Source of the DNA: Bog-473 sp963742035
Lineage (GTDB): Bacteria > Actinomycetota > Acidimicrobiia > Acidimicrobiales > RAAP-2
Reading direction: 5' to 3'
Length of the DNA stretch: 64,000 nucleotides
Assembly: GCA_963742035.1 (NCBI GenBank)
Contig: CAVUKH010000008.1
Coordinates: forward strand, 186,001-250,000
The number at the start of each line of letters is the position of its first letter. Within the stretch, counting starts at the first letter, position 1. Below are positions 8,578 through 16,453 of the stretch, one piece after another. Under the pieces are notes generated by a model. The model saw only the letters and a program-made list of their open reading frames with translations, did no database searches and was not told where the DNA came from. The position numbers and the translations under genes are program-made.

Positions 8578-9920
8578 CCGTCGGCCGCCCGAGGTGCTCG
8601 GGCCTCAACCCGCTCCCCTGCCGTCACGTCTCCCCCTTCTCGTGCCCCGTCGGTCACCACCCGGTCGGCGTCGAAGCGTTCCGCGCAACGGTCCGAGCAG
8701 AAGGAGTGCTGCTCGTCGCCGTACCGGCGCCGCGCCGGCGCGTGCGCCTGCTCCACCTGCATGCCGCACACGGGATCTCGCGCGTAGCGGTCCCCCGCAC
8801 CGAGCCGATCCCGATTGCGCGAGAGCCAGTAGAGGACACCGAAGAGCACGAGGAAGATCAGGTTCAGGTAGGTGGTGTAGTTCCAGGAGAAGCGCGCCGG
8901 TGCGATAGTGGTCGGACGCATGGTCGGCACCAGTCCGGCCGCGCGGAAGAGCAGCTCCGTGAGCAGCCCGGCCGTGGACATCAGGGCCCAGAAGACCGCG
9001 AGCATCCGGAGCATCAGGCGCGTCCCGTAGTAGCGGCGGTAGATCAGGAGGAGCGGGAACGCGATCAGGTCCGCGAAGATGAAGGCGATCACGCCGCCGA
9101 AGGAGATCCCCCCGCTCCACAACGCCGCGGCCAGAGGCACGTTGCCGATGGAGCAGACGAAGCTGATGATGGCGATGAAGGGGCCGACGACGGCGTTCTC
9201 GACACTGGTCCAGAACCCGTGGCCCGTGATGAAGACCGCCTGCCACACCGACGTCGGCACCAAGACGGCCAGGAAACCCGCCACCGTGTACCCGATCACC
9301 AGCTCCCGCCGCAGCATGGTGAGGTCCGACATGGTGTAGCCGGCGCTGTCGGCCCAGCCGGCGAGCGACCGCACACGGACGGTGCCGGGCGACGGTGCAC
9401 TCTCCTCGCTCGCCGCAGCGCCGTGGCGGTGCTCGGGCATGTCCTCCGCCGCCCGCAGGCGCTCCCGGGCCTGCACCACGAGTCGCCCGCGCAGCCAGAG
9501 CGCCCCCAACGTGGCGAGGAGCACGATCATGATGATGCCGCCCACGAATTCGCTGACGGCGAACTGCCATCCCATCAGCACAATCAGCACGATCCCCAGC
9601 TCAATGACGAGGTTGGTCGAGGCGAACATGAAGACCATGGCGGCGACGTAGTCGGCGCCCTTCACGAACAGCGACTTGGCCATGGCCGACGCCGCGTAGG
9701 AGCACGAAGAGGACACCATCCCGTAGCCGGAGGCCCGCAGGACGGATCGGGCCCGGTGGTCGCCGAGACGCTCCCGCATGGCGTCGCGGCTCACGAACGC
9801 CTGCACCGCACCGGCCAGACCGAACCCGAGCACCAAGGGCCAGAGGGTCTCCCAGAACATGAAGAAGGCCTCGCGCAGCGATCGCCCGATGTCCACCAGC
9901 ACGGTGGCGGTGGCCGGCAT
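8574..9920 (-). CDS. permease of the YraQ/ArsP (UPF0718) type with C-terminal YHS metal-binding domain
   Basis: A 448-residue membrane protein. About eight to ten hydrophobic segments span residues 15-370, with the duplicated permease signature (SSSCSYAASAMAKSLF; later SFVCSIGNVPLAAALWSGG) known from UPF0718/ArsP exporters. After the last helix, residues about 385-425 form a YHS domain (DPVCGMQV ... HSFCSDRCAERFDAD), a Cys-rich heavy-metal site also found on copper ATPases. It starts 5 nt after csoR, on the same transcript and behind a CsoR operator. Copper or another soft metal is therefore the likely cargo or signal; this is inference, as the family also moves arsenicals. Confidence 0.85.
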   Translation of the reverse strand: MPATATVLVDIGRSLREAFFMFWETLWPLVLGFGLAGAVQAFVSRDAMRERLGDHRARSVLRASGYGMVSSSCSYAASAMAKSLFVKGADYVAAMVFMFASTNLVIELGIVLIVLMGWQFAVSEFVGGIIMIVLLATLGALWLRGRLVVQARERLRAAEDMPEHRHGAAASEESAPSPGTVRVRSLAGWADSAGYTMSDLTMLRRELVIGYTVAGFLAVLVPTSVWQAVFITGHGFWTSVENAVVGPFIAIISFVCSIGNVPLAAALWSGGISFGGVIAFIFADLIAFPLLLIYRRYYGTRLMLRMLAVFWALMSTAGLLTELLFRAAGLVPTMRPTTIAPARFSWNYTTYLNLIFLVLFGVLYWLSRNRDRLGAGDRYARDPVCGMQVEQAHAPARRRYGDEQHSFCSDRCAERFDADRVVTDGAREGGDVTAGERVEARAPRAADG

Positions 9921-9925
9921 AGGGA

Positions 9926-10210
9926 TCAGGAGCGAACGAGTCGCGCGATGGCCGCGGAGGCCTCGCTGAGCTTCTCCGTGGCCTCGCCGCCTCCCTGGCG
10001 CACGGCGTCCGACACGCAGTGTGCGAGATGGTCGTCGAGAAGCTCGAGGGCCACGGCCTGCAGGGCCTTGGTCGCGGCCGACACCTGCTCCAGGATGTCG
10101 ATGCAGTAGCGGTCCTCGTCCACCATGCGCTGAATGCCCCTGACCTGGCCCTCCACCCTGCGCAACCGCTTCTGCACGGCGTCCTTGCTGTCGATGTAGC
10201 CGGGTCGCAT
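9926..10210 (-). CDS. csoR: CsoR-family copper-sensing transcriptional repressor
   Basis: A 94-residue all-helical repressor (KRLRRVEGQVRGIQRMVDED) with the exact Cu(I) triad of Mycobacterium CsoR: Cys36 (RYCIDIL), His61 (DDHLAHC) and Cys65. The first residue set (x-C-H-C) distinguishes it from FrmR and RcnR relatives. Cu(I) binding releases it from DNA in characterised members. A perfect inverted repeat of CsoR-operator type lies 15 bp upstream of ATG 10210, so it should autoregulate itself and the following permease-YHS gene. There is no copA nearby. Confidence 0.93.
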   Translation of the reverse strand: MRPGYIDSKDAVQKRLRRVEGQVRGIQRMVDEDRYCIDILEQVSAATKALQAVALELLDDHLAHCVSDAVRQGGGEATEKLSEASAAIARLVRS

Positions 10211-10225
10211 GGTCCTCCGATCGCC

Positions 10226-10249
10226 ATACCCTATACCCCCATAGGGTAT
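10226..10249 (-). promoter_or_regulatory. CsoR operator
   Basis: A perfect inverted repeat: arms ATACCCTAT and ATAGGGTAT around the 6-bp spacer ACCCCC, centred about 25 bp upstream of the csoR start. This matches the known G/C-tract pseudo-palindrome of CsoR operators (TACCCC...GGGTA class). Repression of the csoR-permease transcript and release by copper is the expected logic. Confidence 0.85.
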
Positions 10250-10288
10250 CAGCGCGAAGCGCCCGTGGTCACGCGGGACGGCGATGGA

Positions 10289-11197
10289 TCAGCCCATGGC
10301 CTCGGCCACCCGGCGCATGCCCTCGCGCCACGGCACCTCGGTGCGCCCGAGCACCTCGTGCATGCGGGTCACGTCGGGCCAGATCGGCCAGGGGGCATCG
10401 GGGTCGTAGCGGATCAACGCCGGACGGCCCACCAGTTCGCCGAGGTACGCGCAGTATTCCTCGGCACTTACCGTCTCGCTCCCGGCGAAGTTCACGACGA
10501 CCGGGTCGGGCGAGGCCACCTGCAGTGCACGCTCGGCGAGGCGCACGTAGTCGTCCTCGTAGATCGGGTTGTAGTGGTTGGGCGCGTCCGGATGCAGGAC
10601 GACCTCGTCCCCGCGGAGGATCCGCCGCAGTCGGTTCACCGGCGTGCCGCCCTCGGGCCCGTAGGTCGAGAAGATGCGGATGATGGTGAGCGGGCTGCCC
10701 GCTTGCCCTGCGGCGAAGCGCACCACGGCCTCCCCCGCGATCTTGGAGAGGCTGTAGGCCCCGAGGTGGACCCCCGGCGGGTCGTCCTCGCACAAGGGCC
10801 GCTGCCCCCGGTACGCGTAGGCCGAGCCGGTCGAGCAGTACACGAAGGCGGCGCCGGCGCAGGCGGCCACCAGACGGCCCGACGCGTCGGCGTTCGTGGC
10901 GAAGACCTGCTGCCAGTCCGCATCCTGTGCCTCGCGCCCCAGTCGCGCTGCCGCGTGGAACACGTGGGTGATCCCGTCGGGAAGCCCGCGCAGGTCCATC
11001 GCCGCCACGTCGGCCGTTATCGGCTGCACGCCGGCGGCCTCCAGCCGGGCCCGGTCGCCGTCACGACGGCAACGCGCCAACCCGAACACCTCGTGGCGGG
11101 AGGCCAGGGCCCGCGCCACCGGGAAACCGACCCGCCCCGTCGCCCCGGTGACGAGTACCCGCCAGCGCGGCGGGCCAGAGGTCGGAGCGGGAGGCAT
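10289..11197 (-). CDS. NAD-dependent epimerase/dehydratase
   Basis: A 302-residue extended SDR. TGATGRVGFPVARAL starts the Rossmann fold near residue 17; the active-site Ser is in VYCSTGSAY and the YxxxK is YSLSK (about 147-151); it ends with an extended substrate domain. Such proteins act on nucleotide sugars or related acyl/steroid substrates; which one cannot be told. ATG 11197 is the first Met before the Rossmann strand; the upstream open frame overlaps the flavin oxidoreductase antisense and is dismissed. It follows the LLM gene by 20 nt on the same strand and may be co-transcribed. Confidence 0.85.
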   Translation of the reverse strand: MPPAPTSGPPRWRVLVTGATGRVGFPVARALASRHEVFGLARCRRDGDRARLEAAGVQPITADVAAMDLRGLPDGITHVFHAAARLGREAQDADWQQVFATNADASGRLVAACAGAAFVYCSTGSAYAYRGQRPLCEDDPPGVHLGAYSLSKIAGEAVVRFAAGQAGSPLTIIRIFSTYGPEGGTPVNRLRRILRGDEVVLHPDAPNHYNPIYEDDYVRLAERALQVASPDPVVVNFAGSETVSAEEYCAYLGELVGRPALIRYDPDAPWPIWPDVTRMHEVLGRTEVPWREGMRRVAEAMG

Positions 11198-11217
11198 GCC
11201 ACACCGTACGGCAGGCG

Positions 11218-12582
11218 TCAGTTGCCCAGGATCCCGAGTCCCTCTTCTCTGATGCCCCTGGCGCGGTTGTCGGCAAAGTGCTCGAGCCACTCGCGGATCT
11301 CGTCGCTGCCCGTCTCGTCGGCCCAGCGCCGGGGCATGGCCGGGAACGAGTAGCCCGGCGGCAACGCGGGCGGTGGCGGCTCCTGCGCCCGGCGCTCCAG
11401 CGCGGCGTCGACGGCTGGTGCGAGCCGGGCCGCTTTCGCCCGCACCTGGGCCTCGTCGCGCTCCCTGAAGGCGGGCAGCACCTCGCGCCCGAACAGCTCC
11501 AGCGACTCGCAGATGTGCTCGTGGTGGTTCATGCCGGCCTGCATCACGAAGATCACCTGATCGACGCCCGCCTCCTCGAAGCGTTGCAGGTAGGCGCGCA
11601 CCTGGGCGGGGGTCCCGGTCGCACCGCGCAGGCCCGTGCGATCTCCCGCGGCCAGCTTGGCCCCGAGTCGCTCCTGCCGCAACGCGGTTTCGATCTCGGG
11701 CGAGTAGCCCTGATCCCCCCGCCGCTCGAGGTACTCGGCCCAGACATCGGTCGACCCGGGCCGGTGCTCCCCGAAGACGTAGTAGTGGCCGAGCGAGTAC
11801 CCGAAGAAGTTCCCACCCTCGAGGCCGCGGTCGAGCGCCACCTTCTCGTCGGGGTGGCACATCATTTGGGTCACGCACGCGATGTTGGGGTTCACCGCGA
11901 GACCGACGGGAACGCAGCGGTCGGCCAGTGTCTGCTCGTAGTCCGCGACCCATTTCTCCGCTTCCTCCGGATCGATGAACGCGAAGGTCAGGGCACCGAT
12001 GCCCTTCTCGGCCGCCAGCAGAATGGTGTCCCGCCGTGAGCAGGCCACCCAGAGCGGCGGATGGGGGCGCTGCATCGGCTTCGGGACGACGTTACGCGGT
12101 GGCATCTGCACGAAGCGGCCGTCGACGCCGGTGAACGGTGTCTCCGTCAGGCAGCGCAGCGTGACCTGCAGTCCCTCGAGCCACGCATCGCGCTTGGTCG
12201 CCGGATCGACCTGGAACCCGCCGAGCTCCGCCTCCGAACCCGACTCACCCGATCCGAACTCCACCCGCCCGCCCGACAGCAGGTCGAGGGTGGCCACCCG
12301 CTCGGCCGTGCGGGCAGGGTGGTTGTAGCCCGGCGCGGTCTGAATGATGCCGTGGCCGAGCCGGATGTCCTTGGTCCGCTGACTGCACGCGCCGAGGAAG
12401 ACCTCGGGCGCCGAGGAATGGCTGTACTCCTCCAGGAAGTGGTGCTCGACCTCCCACACCACGTCGAAGCCGAGACGATCGGCCAGCTCGACCTGCTCGA
12501 GCGCGTCCTGCAGGAGGCGGTACTCGGAGTCCACCTCCCACGGGCGCGGCAGCTGGTGCTCGTAGAAGACCCCGAACTTCAT
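11218..12582 (-). CDS. LLM-class flavin-dependent oxidoreductase (luciferase-like)
   Basis: About 454 residues, a bacterial-luciferase-fold (beta/alpha)8 protein. MKFGVFYEHQLPRPW, WEVEHHFLEEYS, LGHGIIQTAPGYNHPARTAERVATLDLLSGGRVEFGSG and the NPNIACV strand are standard for FMN- or F420-dependent members. ATG 12582 overlaps the stop of the upstream gene (ATGA), so translation of the two is coupled. A C-terminal extension after about residue 385 is rich in Ala, Pro and Arg and ends in LEHFADNRARGIREEG. A monooxygenase paired with the diiron-like partner is an attractive inference. Confidence 0.88.
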   Translation of the reverse strand: MKFGVFYEHQLPRPWEVDSEYRLLQDALEQVELADRLGFDVVWEVEHHFLEEYSHSSAPEVFLGACSQRTKDIRLGHGIIQTAPGYNHPARTAERVATLDLLSGGRVEFGSGESGSEAELGGFQVDPATKRDAWLEGLQVTLRCLTETPFTGVDGRFVQMPPRNVVPKPMQRPHPPLWVACSRRDTILLAAEKGIGALTFAFIDPEEAEKWVADYEQTLADRCVPVGLAVNPNIACVTQMMCHPDEKVALDRGLEGGNFFGYSLGHYYVFGEHRPGSTDVWAEYLERRGDQGYSPEIETALRQERLGAKLAAGDRTGLRGATGTPAQVRAYLQRFEEAGVDQVIFVMQAGMNHHEHICESLELFGREVLPAFRERDEAQVRAKAARLAPAVDAALERRAQEPPPPALPPGYSFPAMPRRWADETGSDEIREWLEHFADNRARGIREEGLGILGN

Positions 12583-13613
12583 GCCGCTCCGAGCGACTGG
12601 AACTCGGCCAGGAGGTCCGCCCCGTTCTTGCGCTGCGCGCACCAGAACTCCACCTCGGCCAGGGCGACGCGCCGGCCCTCCTCACGGGCGGGCCCGAGGC
12701 TGTGCGCCAACAGCGGGTCCCAGATCCGCCCGATCATGTCGGTGCCCGCATAGGTGCGACCACCTGCACCCCGCCAGGTGCGATCGCGCATTTCGGTCAG
12801 GGCGGTGCGCAGGTAGCCGACGTGCGGCGTCTCGTCGGCCCGGATGAAACCCACCAGACGAGCGGCCTCGCCGTCGCCCGCGACCAGGTCGGCGTCGGAC
12901 ATCCATTCCTCGGCCCAGGCGAAGGTGTGGAAGGCGGAGATCTCAATGAAGAGCACGCGGACCATGAGGGTGACCATCGCCTCGAGCTCGGGCGCAATGT
13001 CGTCGGGCAGAAGACGGACGACCTCGCCACCGGACCGGCCCGGGCCGAACCCCATGCGGGCCAACATCGCCTCGATGTCAAGCTCCTCGCACGAGCGCTC
13101 GAAGGCGATGTCGCGCGCCGCGAACCACATGTCCCGGTGGCCGGCCTCCTCTTCCCAGCCGGCCTCGTCGCGACCGTGCGCCTCGAACAACCCCCGGCCG
13201 AGATGCTCGATCGCCGTCCCGCGGATCTCCTCCACGAAGTGCCGCTGCAGATCCTTGGGCTGCAGCAGGCGGATGTTGGCACCGAAACCCTCGACGGTGC
13301 CGATGCGGGTCAAGGTGGCCATGAGGGGCTCGGGGACGCCGGCACGGATGAGGAAGCGGGCCTGCTCGACGTTGGGAAAGGAGCGCTCCCACCACTCGAG
13401 GGGGACGTCGATCAGCTCGCTGTCGAAACGCAGGCTGTTCTGCTCACCCCAGGCGGCGATGGCCGGAAGCCGGAACCTTGTCCGGGGTGAGACGTAACGG
13501 CCGTCCGCCCCGAAGCCTCCGTGGCAGCGCACCCCGCCGGCGATGAGCGGCTCGGCGACCGTCAGGTCGGCCAGGAGCTCCTCCTCGGTGAACTCGACCT
13601 GCGCCGTGCCCAT
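12579..13613 (-). CDS. putative ferritin-like (diiron) protein, uncharacterised family
   Basis: 344 residues, soluble, mostly helical by composition. Possible diiron ligands lie on successive helices: FVEEIRGTAIEHLGRGLFEAH (about 126-146), LFIEISAFHTFAWAEEWM (about 222-240) and RADETPHVGYLRTALTEM (about 257-275), the last holding a clear ExxH. This spacing resembles ferritin-like oxygenases or aldehyde deformylating enzymes, but I do not recognise the exact family. It is the first gene of an ATGA-coupled pair with the flavin oxidoreductase and lies 68 bp from a divergent TetR gene, so a regulated oxidative reaction is suggested. The fold is inference from motifs. Confidence 0.55.
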   Translation of the reverse strand: MGTAQVEFTEEELLADLTVAEPLIAGGVRCHGGFGADGRYVSPRTRFRLPAIAAWGEQNSLRFDSELIDVPLEWWERSFPNVEQARFLIRAGVPEPLMATLTRIGTVEGFGANIRLLQPKDLQRHFVEEIRGTAIEHLGRGLFEAHGRDEAGWEEEAGHRDMWFAARDIAFERSCEELDIEAMLARMGFGPGRSGGEVVRLLPDDIAPELEAMVTLMVRVLFIEISAFHTFAWAEEWMSDADLVAGDGEAARLVGFIRADETPHVGYLRTALTEMRDRTWRGAGGRTYAGTDMIGRIWDPLLAHSLGPAREEGRRVALAEVEFWCAQRKNGADLLAEFQSLGAA

Positions 13614-13640
13614 GGCCGCTCCCTTCCCGGTCTGCTGTAA

Positions 13641-13669
13641 CTGTCAGGTATATACTGTCCCGTATACAG
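13641..13669. promoter_or_regulatory. candidate TetR operator in divergent promoter
   Basis: The 68-bp divergent region is locally AT-rich and holds nested inverted arms CTGT...ACAG and GTATA...TATAC, centred near 13657. It sits where a TetR dimer would cover both promoters. The arms are imperfectly spaced, so confidence is modest. Confidence 0.45.
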
Positions 13670-13681
13670 ACCGAGAGCAAG

Positions 13682-14257
13682 TTGCTGCCCCGAGCCGAGC
13701 GCCGCGCCGCCATCGTGCACGGCGCCGCCCTGGCCTTCGCCTCGACCGGGTTCGCCGACACCTCCATGGACGATGTGGGCACCGCCTGCGGGGTGACCAA
13801 GCTGATCGTCTACCGGCACTTCGGATCGAAGGAAGAGCTCTACCGCGAGATCCTGCAGCAGGTCTTCGACCACCTCGGCGTCGAACTGCGAGCCGAACTG
13901 GCCCAGCCGACCCACGTCGGCCTCGGTCCCCGGACCCTCCTGACCGTGGCGAGGGAGGACCCGGCTGCGTTCACGCTGCTGTGGCGACATGCCGCCCGCG
14001 AACCGCAGTTCGCGGCCTACGCCGCCGAGCTGCGGGCGGTGGCCGTGTCGGTCGTGCGCCGGCTCAGCGGACTCGACACCGGTGACGAGCTGCTCAATGC
14101 GTGGCACTCCGAGGCGCTCTTCGGCTGGCTGGTCGAGACGACGCTCACCTGGCTCGCGCGCGGCGATCCGGCCCGCGACGAGACGTTCGTGGCCCAGACA
14201 TCGGCGGGCTTCCGGGCTCTCCGGGCCGCCCTCGCCGAAGGCGCCGCCCTGGTCTGA
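13682..14257 (+). CDS. TetR-family transcriptional regulator
   Basis: 191 residues. The N-terminal helix-turn-helix reads ALAFASTGFADTSMDDVGTACGVTKLIVYRHFGSKEELY (about 17-55), a standard TetR DNA-binding domain; the rest is a helical ligand domain. The start is uncertain: TTG 13682 is used because no ATG or GTG precedes the domain, and the leader lacks a clear ribosome site, so a leaderless transcript is possible. It most likely controls the divergent diiron/flavin pair. Ligand unknown. Confidence 0.88.
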   Translation: MLPRAERRAAIVHGAALAFASTGFADTSMDDVGTACGVTKLIVYRHFGSKEELYREILQQVFDHLGVELRAELAQPTHVGLGPRTLLTVAREDPAAFTLLWRHAAREPQFAAYAAELRAVAVSVVRRLSGLDTGDELLNAWHSEALFGWLVETTLTWLARGDPARDETFVAQTSAGFRALRAALAEGAALV

Positions 14258-14320
14258 CGCCCCGGTCGCTGATGGCGGCAGAATCGGGGTTTGCAGCGGA
14301 GCGAGACGAGGAGTTGTCCG

Positions 14321-15037
14321 GTGGCCACATTCGTCCTGGTTCACGGCGCCATGCACGGTGGCTGGTGCTGGCGCGACGTCCACCGCCTGCTCTCCGCACG
14401 AGGGCACGACGTCCACCGGCCGACCCTCAGCGGACAGGGTGATCGCCGCGCCGGGCTCTCCCCCGAGGTGGGCGTGGAGACGCACGTGGCGGACCTCGAC
14501 GAGCTGCTGTGGTTCGAGGACCTGACTGAGGTCCACCTCGTGCTGCACAGCTACGCCGGCGTCCTCGCCGGCCCGCTGGCCGAGCGCGCCGAAGAACGGC
14601 TGGCTTCGGTGGTGTATCTCGGGGCGTTCGTCACCGCGCCGGGCGAGAGCCTCCTCAATGTCGAGCCGCCGGAGGTCGCCGAGCGCTACCGCCGCCAGGT
14701 CGCCGAGGCGGGCGAAGGCTGGTACCTCGGGGCCACGGATGCCTTTCTCGAACAGTGGGGTATCGCGGCCGCGCAACGCCCATGGGTCGGGGCCCGGCTG
14801 ACCGACTTCCCGTTCCGGTGCCAGATCGAGCCGACCGAGTTCGACCCCGGCCCGCTGCGCCGGCTGCGCAAGGTCTACGTGGCGCATACCGATCCCCCGC
14901 TGGCCAGTCTCGGGCGGTTCGCCGAGGCGGCGGTGGCGGCTGGGTGGGAAACGCACGAGCTCGCCTGTGGGCACGACATGATGCTCGCCGCTCCCGACGA
15001 GACGGCCACGCTGCTCGAACACATCGCGCTGGGCTGA
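14321..15037 (+). CDS. alpha/beta hydrolase (MenH/esterase type)
   Basis: 238 residues. FVLVHGAMHGGWCW gives the oxyanion-hole HG loop, LHSYAGV the nucleophile Ser (about 88; an HSYxG elbow in place of GHSxGG), AHTDPP the acid and CGHDMML the His near 217. This is the EstC/methyl-ketone-esterase-like (AB_hydrolase_6) pattern. GTG 14321 follows GAGGAG with 7-nt spacing; the longer TTG 14291 frame is not preferred. It lies 63 nt downstream of the TetR gene on the same strand and may be co-regulated. Confidence 0.85.
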   Translation: MATFVLVHGAMHGGWCWRDVHRLLSARGHDVHRPTLSGQGDRRAGLSPEVGVETHVADLDELLWFEDLTEVHLVLHSYAGVLAGPLAERAEERLASVVYLGAFVTAPGESLLNVEPPEVAERYRRQVAEAGEGWYLGATDAFLEQWGIAAAQRPWVGARLTDFPFRCQIEPTEFDPGPLRRLRKVYVAHTDPPLASLGRFAEAAVAAGWETHELACGHDMMLAAPDETATLLEHIALG

Positions 15038-15094
15038 CGTCCCCGCCTTCGCGACCGCGCCCGGAAGAGGATCGTTGCCTTCCCCTGGGAGCGG

Positions 15095-15469
15095 TCAGAC
15101 GGGCGTTTCGAAGGGGGACGGCTGGTTGAAGATGACCGCCAGACTCACGATCTTGTCGTCTCGGACGCTGAAGTAGTTCGACATCACCAACTCGTCGGGC
15201 AGGTTGGTCTTGTCGTAGGTCCCGTCGTAGCGCGCCCGCACAATGGTGTCGCCATAGTGGTCGATGACCTCGCGCACCTCCATGGTGACGTGGTCGCCGA
15301 CCATCTCCTTGGCCACCCAGGCCCGGATTGCGCCAACGCCCTTGATTTCCCGGCGGGCATCGTTGACATAGGCGTCGGGCGCAAAGGTGGCGACGATGGC
15401 GTCGACGTCGAACGCATTGACGGCGGCGACATGCGCAGCGACGACCCCGCGCAGTTCGGTGGTCTGCAT
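15095..15469 (-). CDS. SnoaL-like/NTF2-fold protein
   Basis: 124 residues with the SnoaL-like polyketide-cyclase/NTF2 cone fold: an N-terminal helix (VVAAHVAAVNAFDVDAIVATFAPDAYV), a REIKGVGAIRAWVAKEM segment and a beta-sheet ending in NYFSVRDDKIVSLAVIF. Such proteins are isomerases, hydrolases or ligand binders; no catalytic assignment is possible here. ATG 15469 has GGAG upstream. It is transcribed away from the MerR gene, and its upstream region carries a mirror copy of the MerR-type promoter, so it is probably the MerR target. Confidence 0.8.
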   Translation of the reverse strand: MQTTELRGVVAAHVAAVNAFDVDAIVATFAPDAYVNDARREIKGVGAIRAWVAKEMVGDHVTMEVREVIDHYGDTIVRARYDGTYDKTNLPDELVMSNYFSVRDDKIVSLAVIFNQPSPFETPV

Positions 15470-15506
15470 GGGAGGGTCTCCTCTCTGGAGTGCTTCTGAC
15501 GCCCCC

Positions 15507-15537
15507 ACGGTGCGCCATCCCGCGACGGGAGGGTCAA
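15507..15537 (-). promoter_or_regulatory. candidate MerR-controlled promoter of the SnoaL-like gene
   Basis: On the minus strand TTGACC (15537-15532) is followed by the interrupted palindrome CTCCCGTCGCGGGAT and, at the overlong 19-bp spacing, a weak CACCGT -10. The overlong spacer with internal symmetry is the hallmark of promoters activated by MerR-family twisting. Confidence 0.5.
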
Positions 15538-15552
15538 GACGGCATCGCCGCC

Positions 15553-15583
15553 TTGACCCTCCCCCGGGGGGAGGGTTGAAACT
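15553..15583 (+). promoter_or_regulatory. MerR-type autoregulatory promoter
   Basis: TTGACC at 15553-15558 and GAAACT at 15578-15583 are separated by 19 bp, and the spacer carries the palindrome CCCTCCCCC/GGGGGGAGGG. This is the classic MerR-family operator-in-spacer design. Transcription would begin close to ATG 15590, giving a nearly leaderless mRNA. Confidence 0.7.
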
Positions 15584-15589
15584 GGAGGC

Positions 15590-16414
15590 ATGCCGTCGTC
15601 CCTGGCCATCGGCGACTTCTCGCGGGCCACCCAGCTCAGCGTGAAGATGCTCCGTCACTACCACCGGCTCGGCCTGCTGGTCCCGGCCGAGGTGGACCCG
15701 GATTCGAGCTACCGCCGTTACAGCACCGACCAGATCCCCTCGGCGCAGGTCATCCGGCGCTTCCGCGATCTGGACATGCCGCTGGAGCAGATCGGGGCGG
15801 TGCTGCGGGCACCGGACCTCGACACCCGTCACGCGATCATCGCCGACCACCTGGCGCACCTGGAACAGGGCCTCCTCCAGACCCACGAAGCCGTGGCCTC
15901 CCTGCGCGGGCTCCTCCAGGGCCCCGCCCCTGACGTGCACATCGAGCACCGCAGCCAACCGGCGCTCCGGACGGCGGCCATCAGCCAGACGGTGAGGCTC
16001 GACGAGCTGGTCCCGTGGTTCCAGGGCGCGCTCGGCGAGCTCGCATCCACCGTCGAGGCACAGGGCGTGGTGACGACCGGCCCGCCCGGCGCGGTGATCG
16101 CCGACGACTTCTTCCGCCAGGAACAGGGGGAACTCACCATCTTCGTGCCCGCGCAGGACGTGATCAGGCCGGTCGGCCGCGTGGAGCCGCAGATCCTGCC
16201 GGCGGTCGAGCTGGCGACGATTGTGCACGCGGGGTCCCATGCGGACATCGACCGCGCCTACGGCGCGCTGGCCACGTACGTCTCCGACCGCGCGCTGGGC
16301 GTGGAGGGACCGATCCGGGAGCGCTACCTGGTCGGCCGGCTCGACACCACCGACGCAGGGGCCTGGCGGACGGAGATCGCCTGGCCGATCTTCCACACGG
16401 GCCCGGCGGCCTGA
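15590..16414 (+). CDS. MerR-family regulator with GyrI-like effector domain (BmrR/TipA-like)
   Basis: 274 residues. Residues 5-75 are a MerR winged helix (AIGDFSRATQLSVKMLRHYHRLGLLVPAEVD...YRRYSTDQI); a coiled-coil dimerisation helix spans about 80-120; a GyrI-like/SOUL-type ligand domain spans about 125-270 (VFHTGP-type end). This is the BmrR layout for lipophilic drugs. The promoter just upstream has the 19-bp spacer palindrome expected for self-activation, and the divergent SnoaL-like gene has a similar site. Ligand unknown. Confidence 0.9.
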   Translation: MPSSLAIGDFSRATQLSVKMLRHYHRLGLLVPAEVDPDSSYRRYSTDQIPSAQVIRRFRDLDMPLEQIGAVLRAPDLDTRHAIIADHLAHLEQGLLQTHEAVASLRGLLQGPAPDVHIEHRSQPALRTAAISQTVRLDELVPWFQGALGELASTVEAQGVVTTGPPGAVIADDFFRQEQGELTIFVPAQDVIRPVGRVEPQILPAVELATIVHAGSHADIDRAYGALATYVSDRALGVEGPIRERYLVGRLDTTDAGAWRTEIAWPIFHTGPAA

Positions 16415-16453
16415 CCAACCACCGCGCGGTCGGCACGACTGCTTCCGGCCCGA

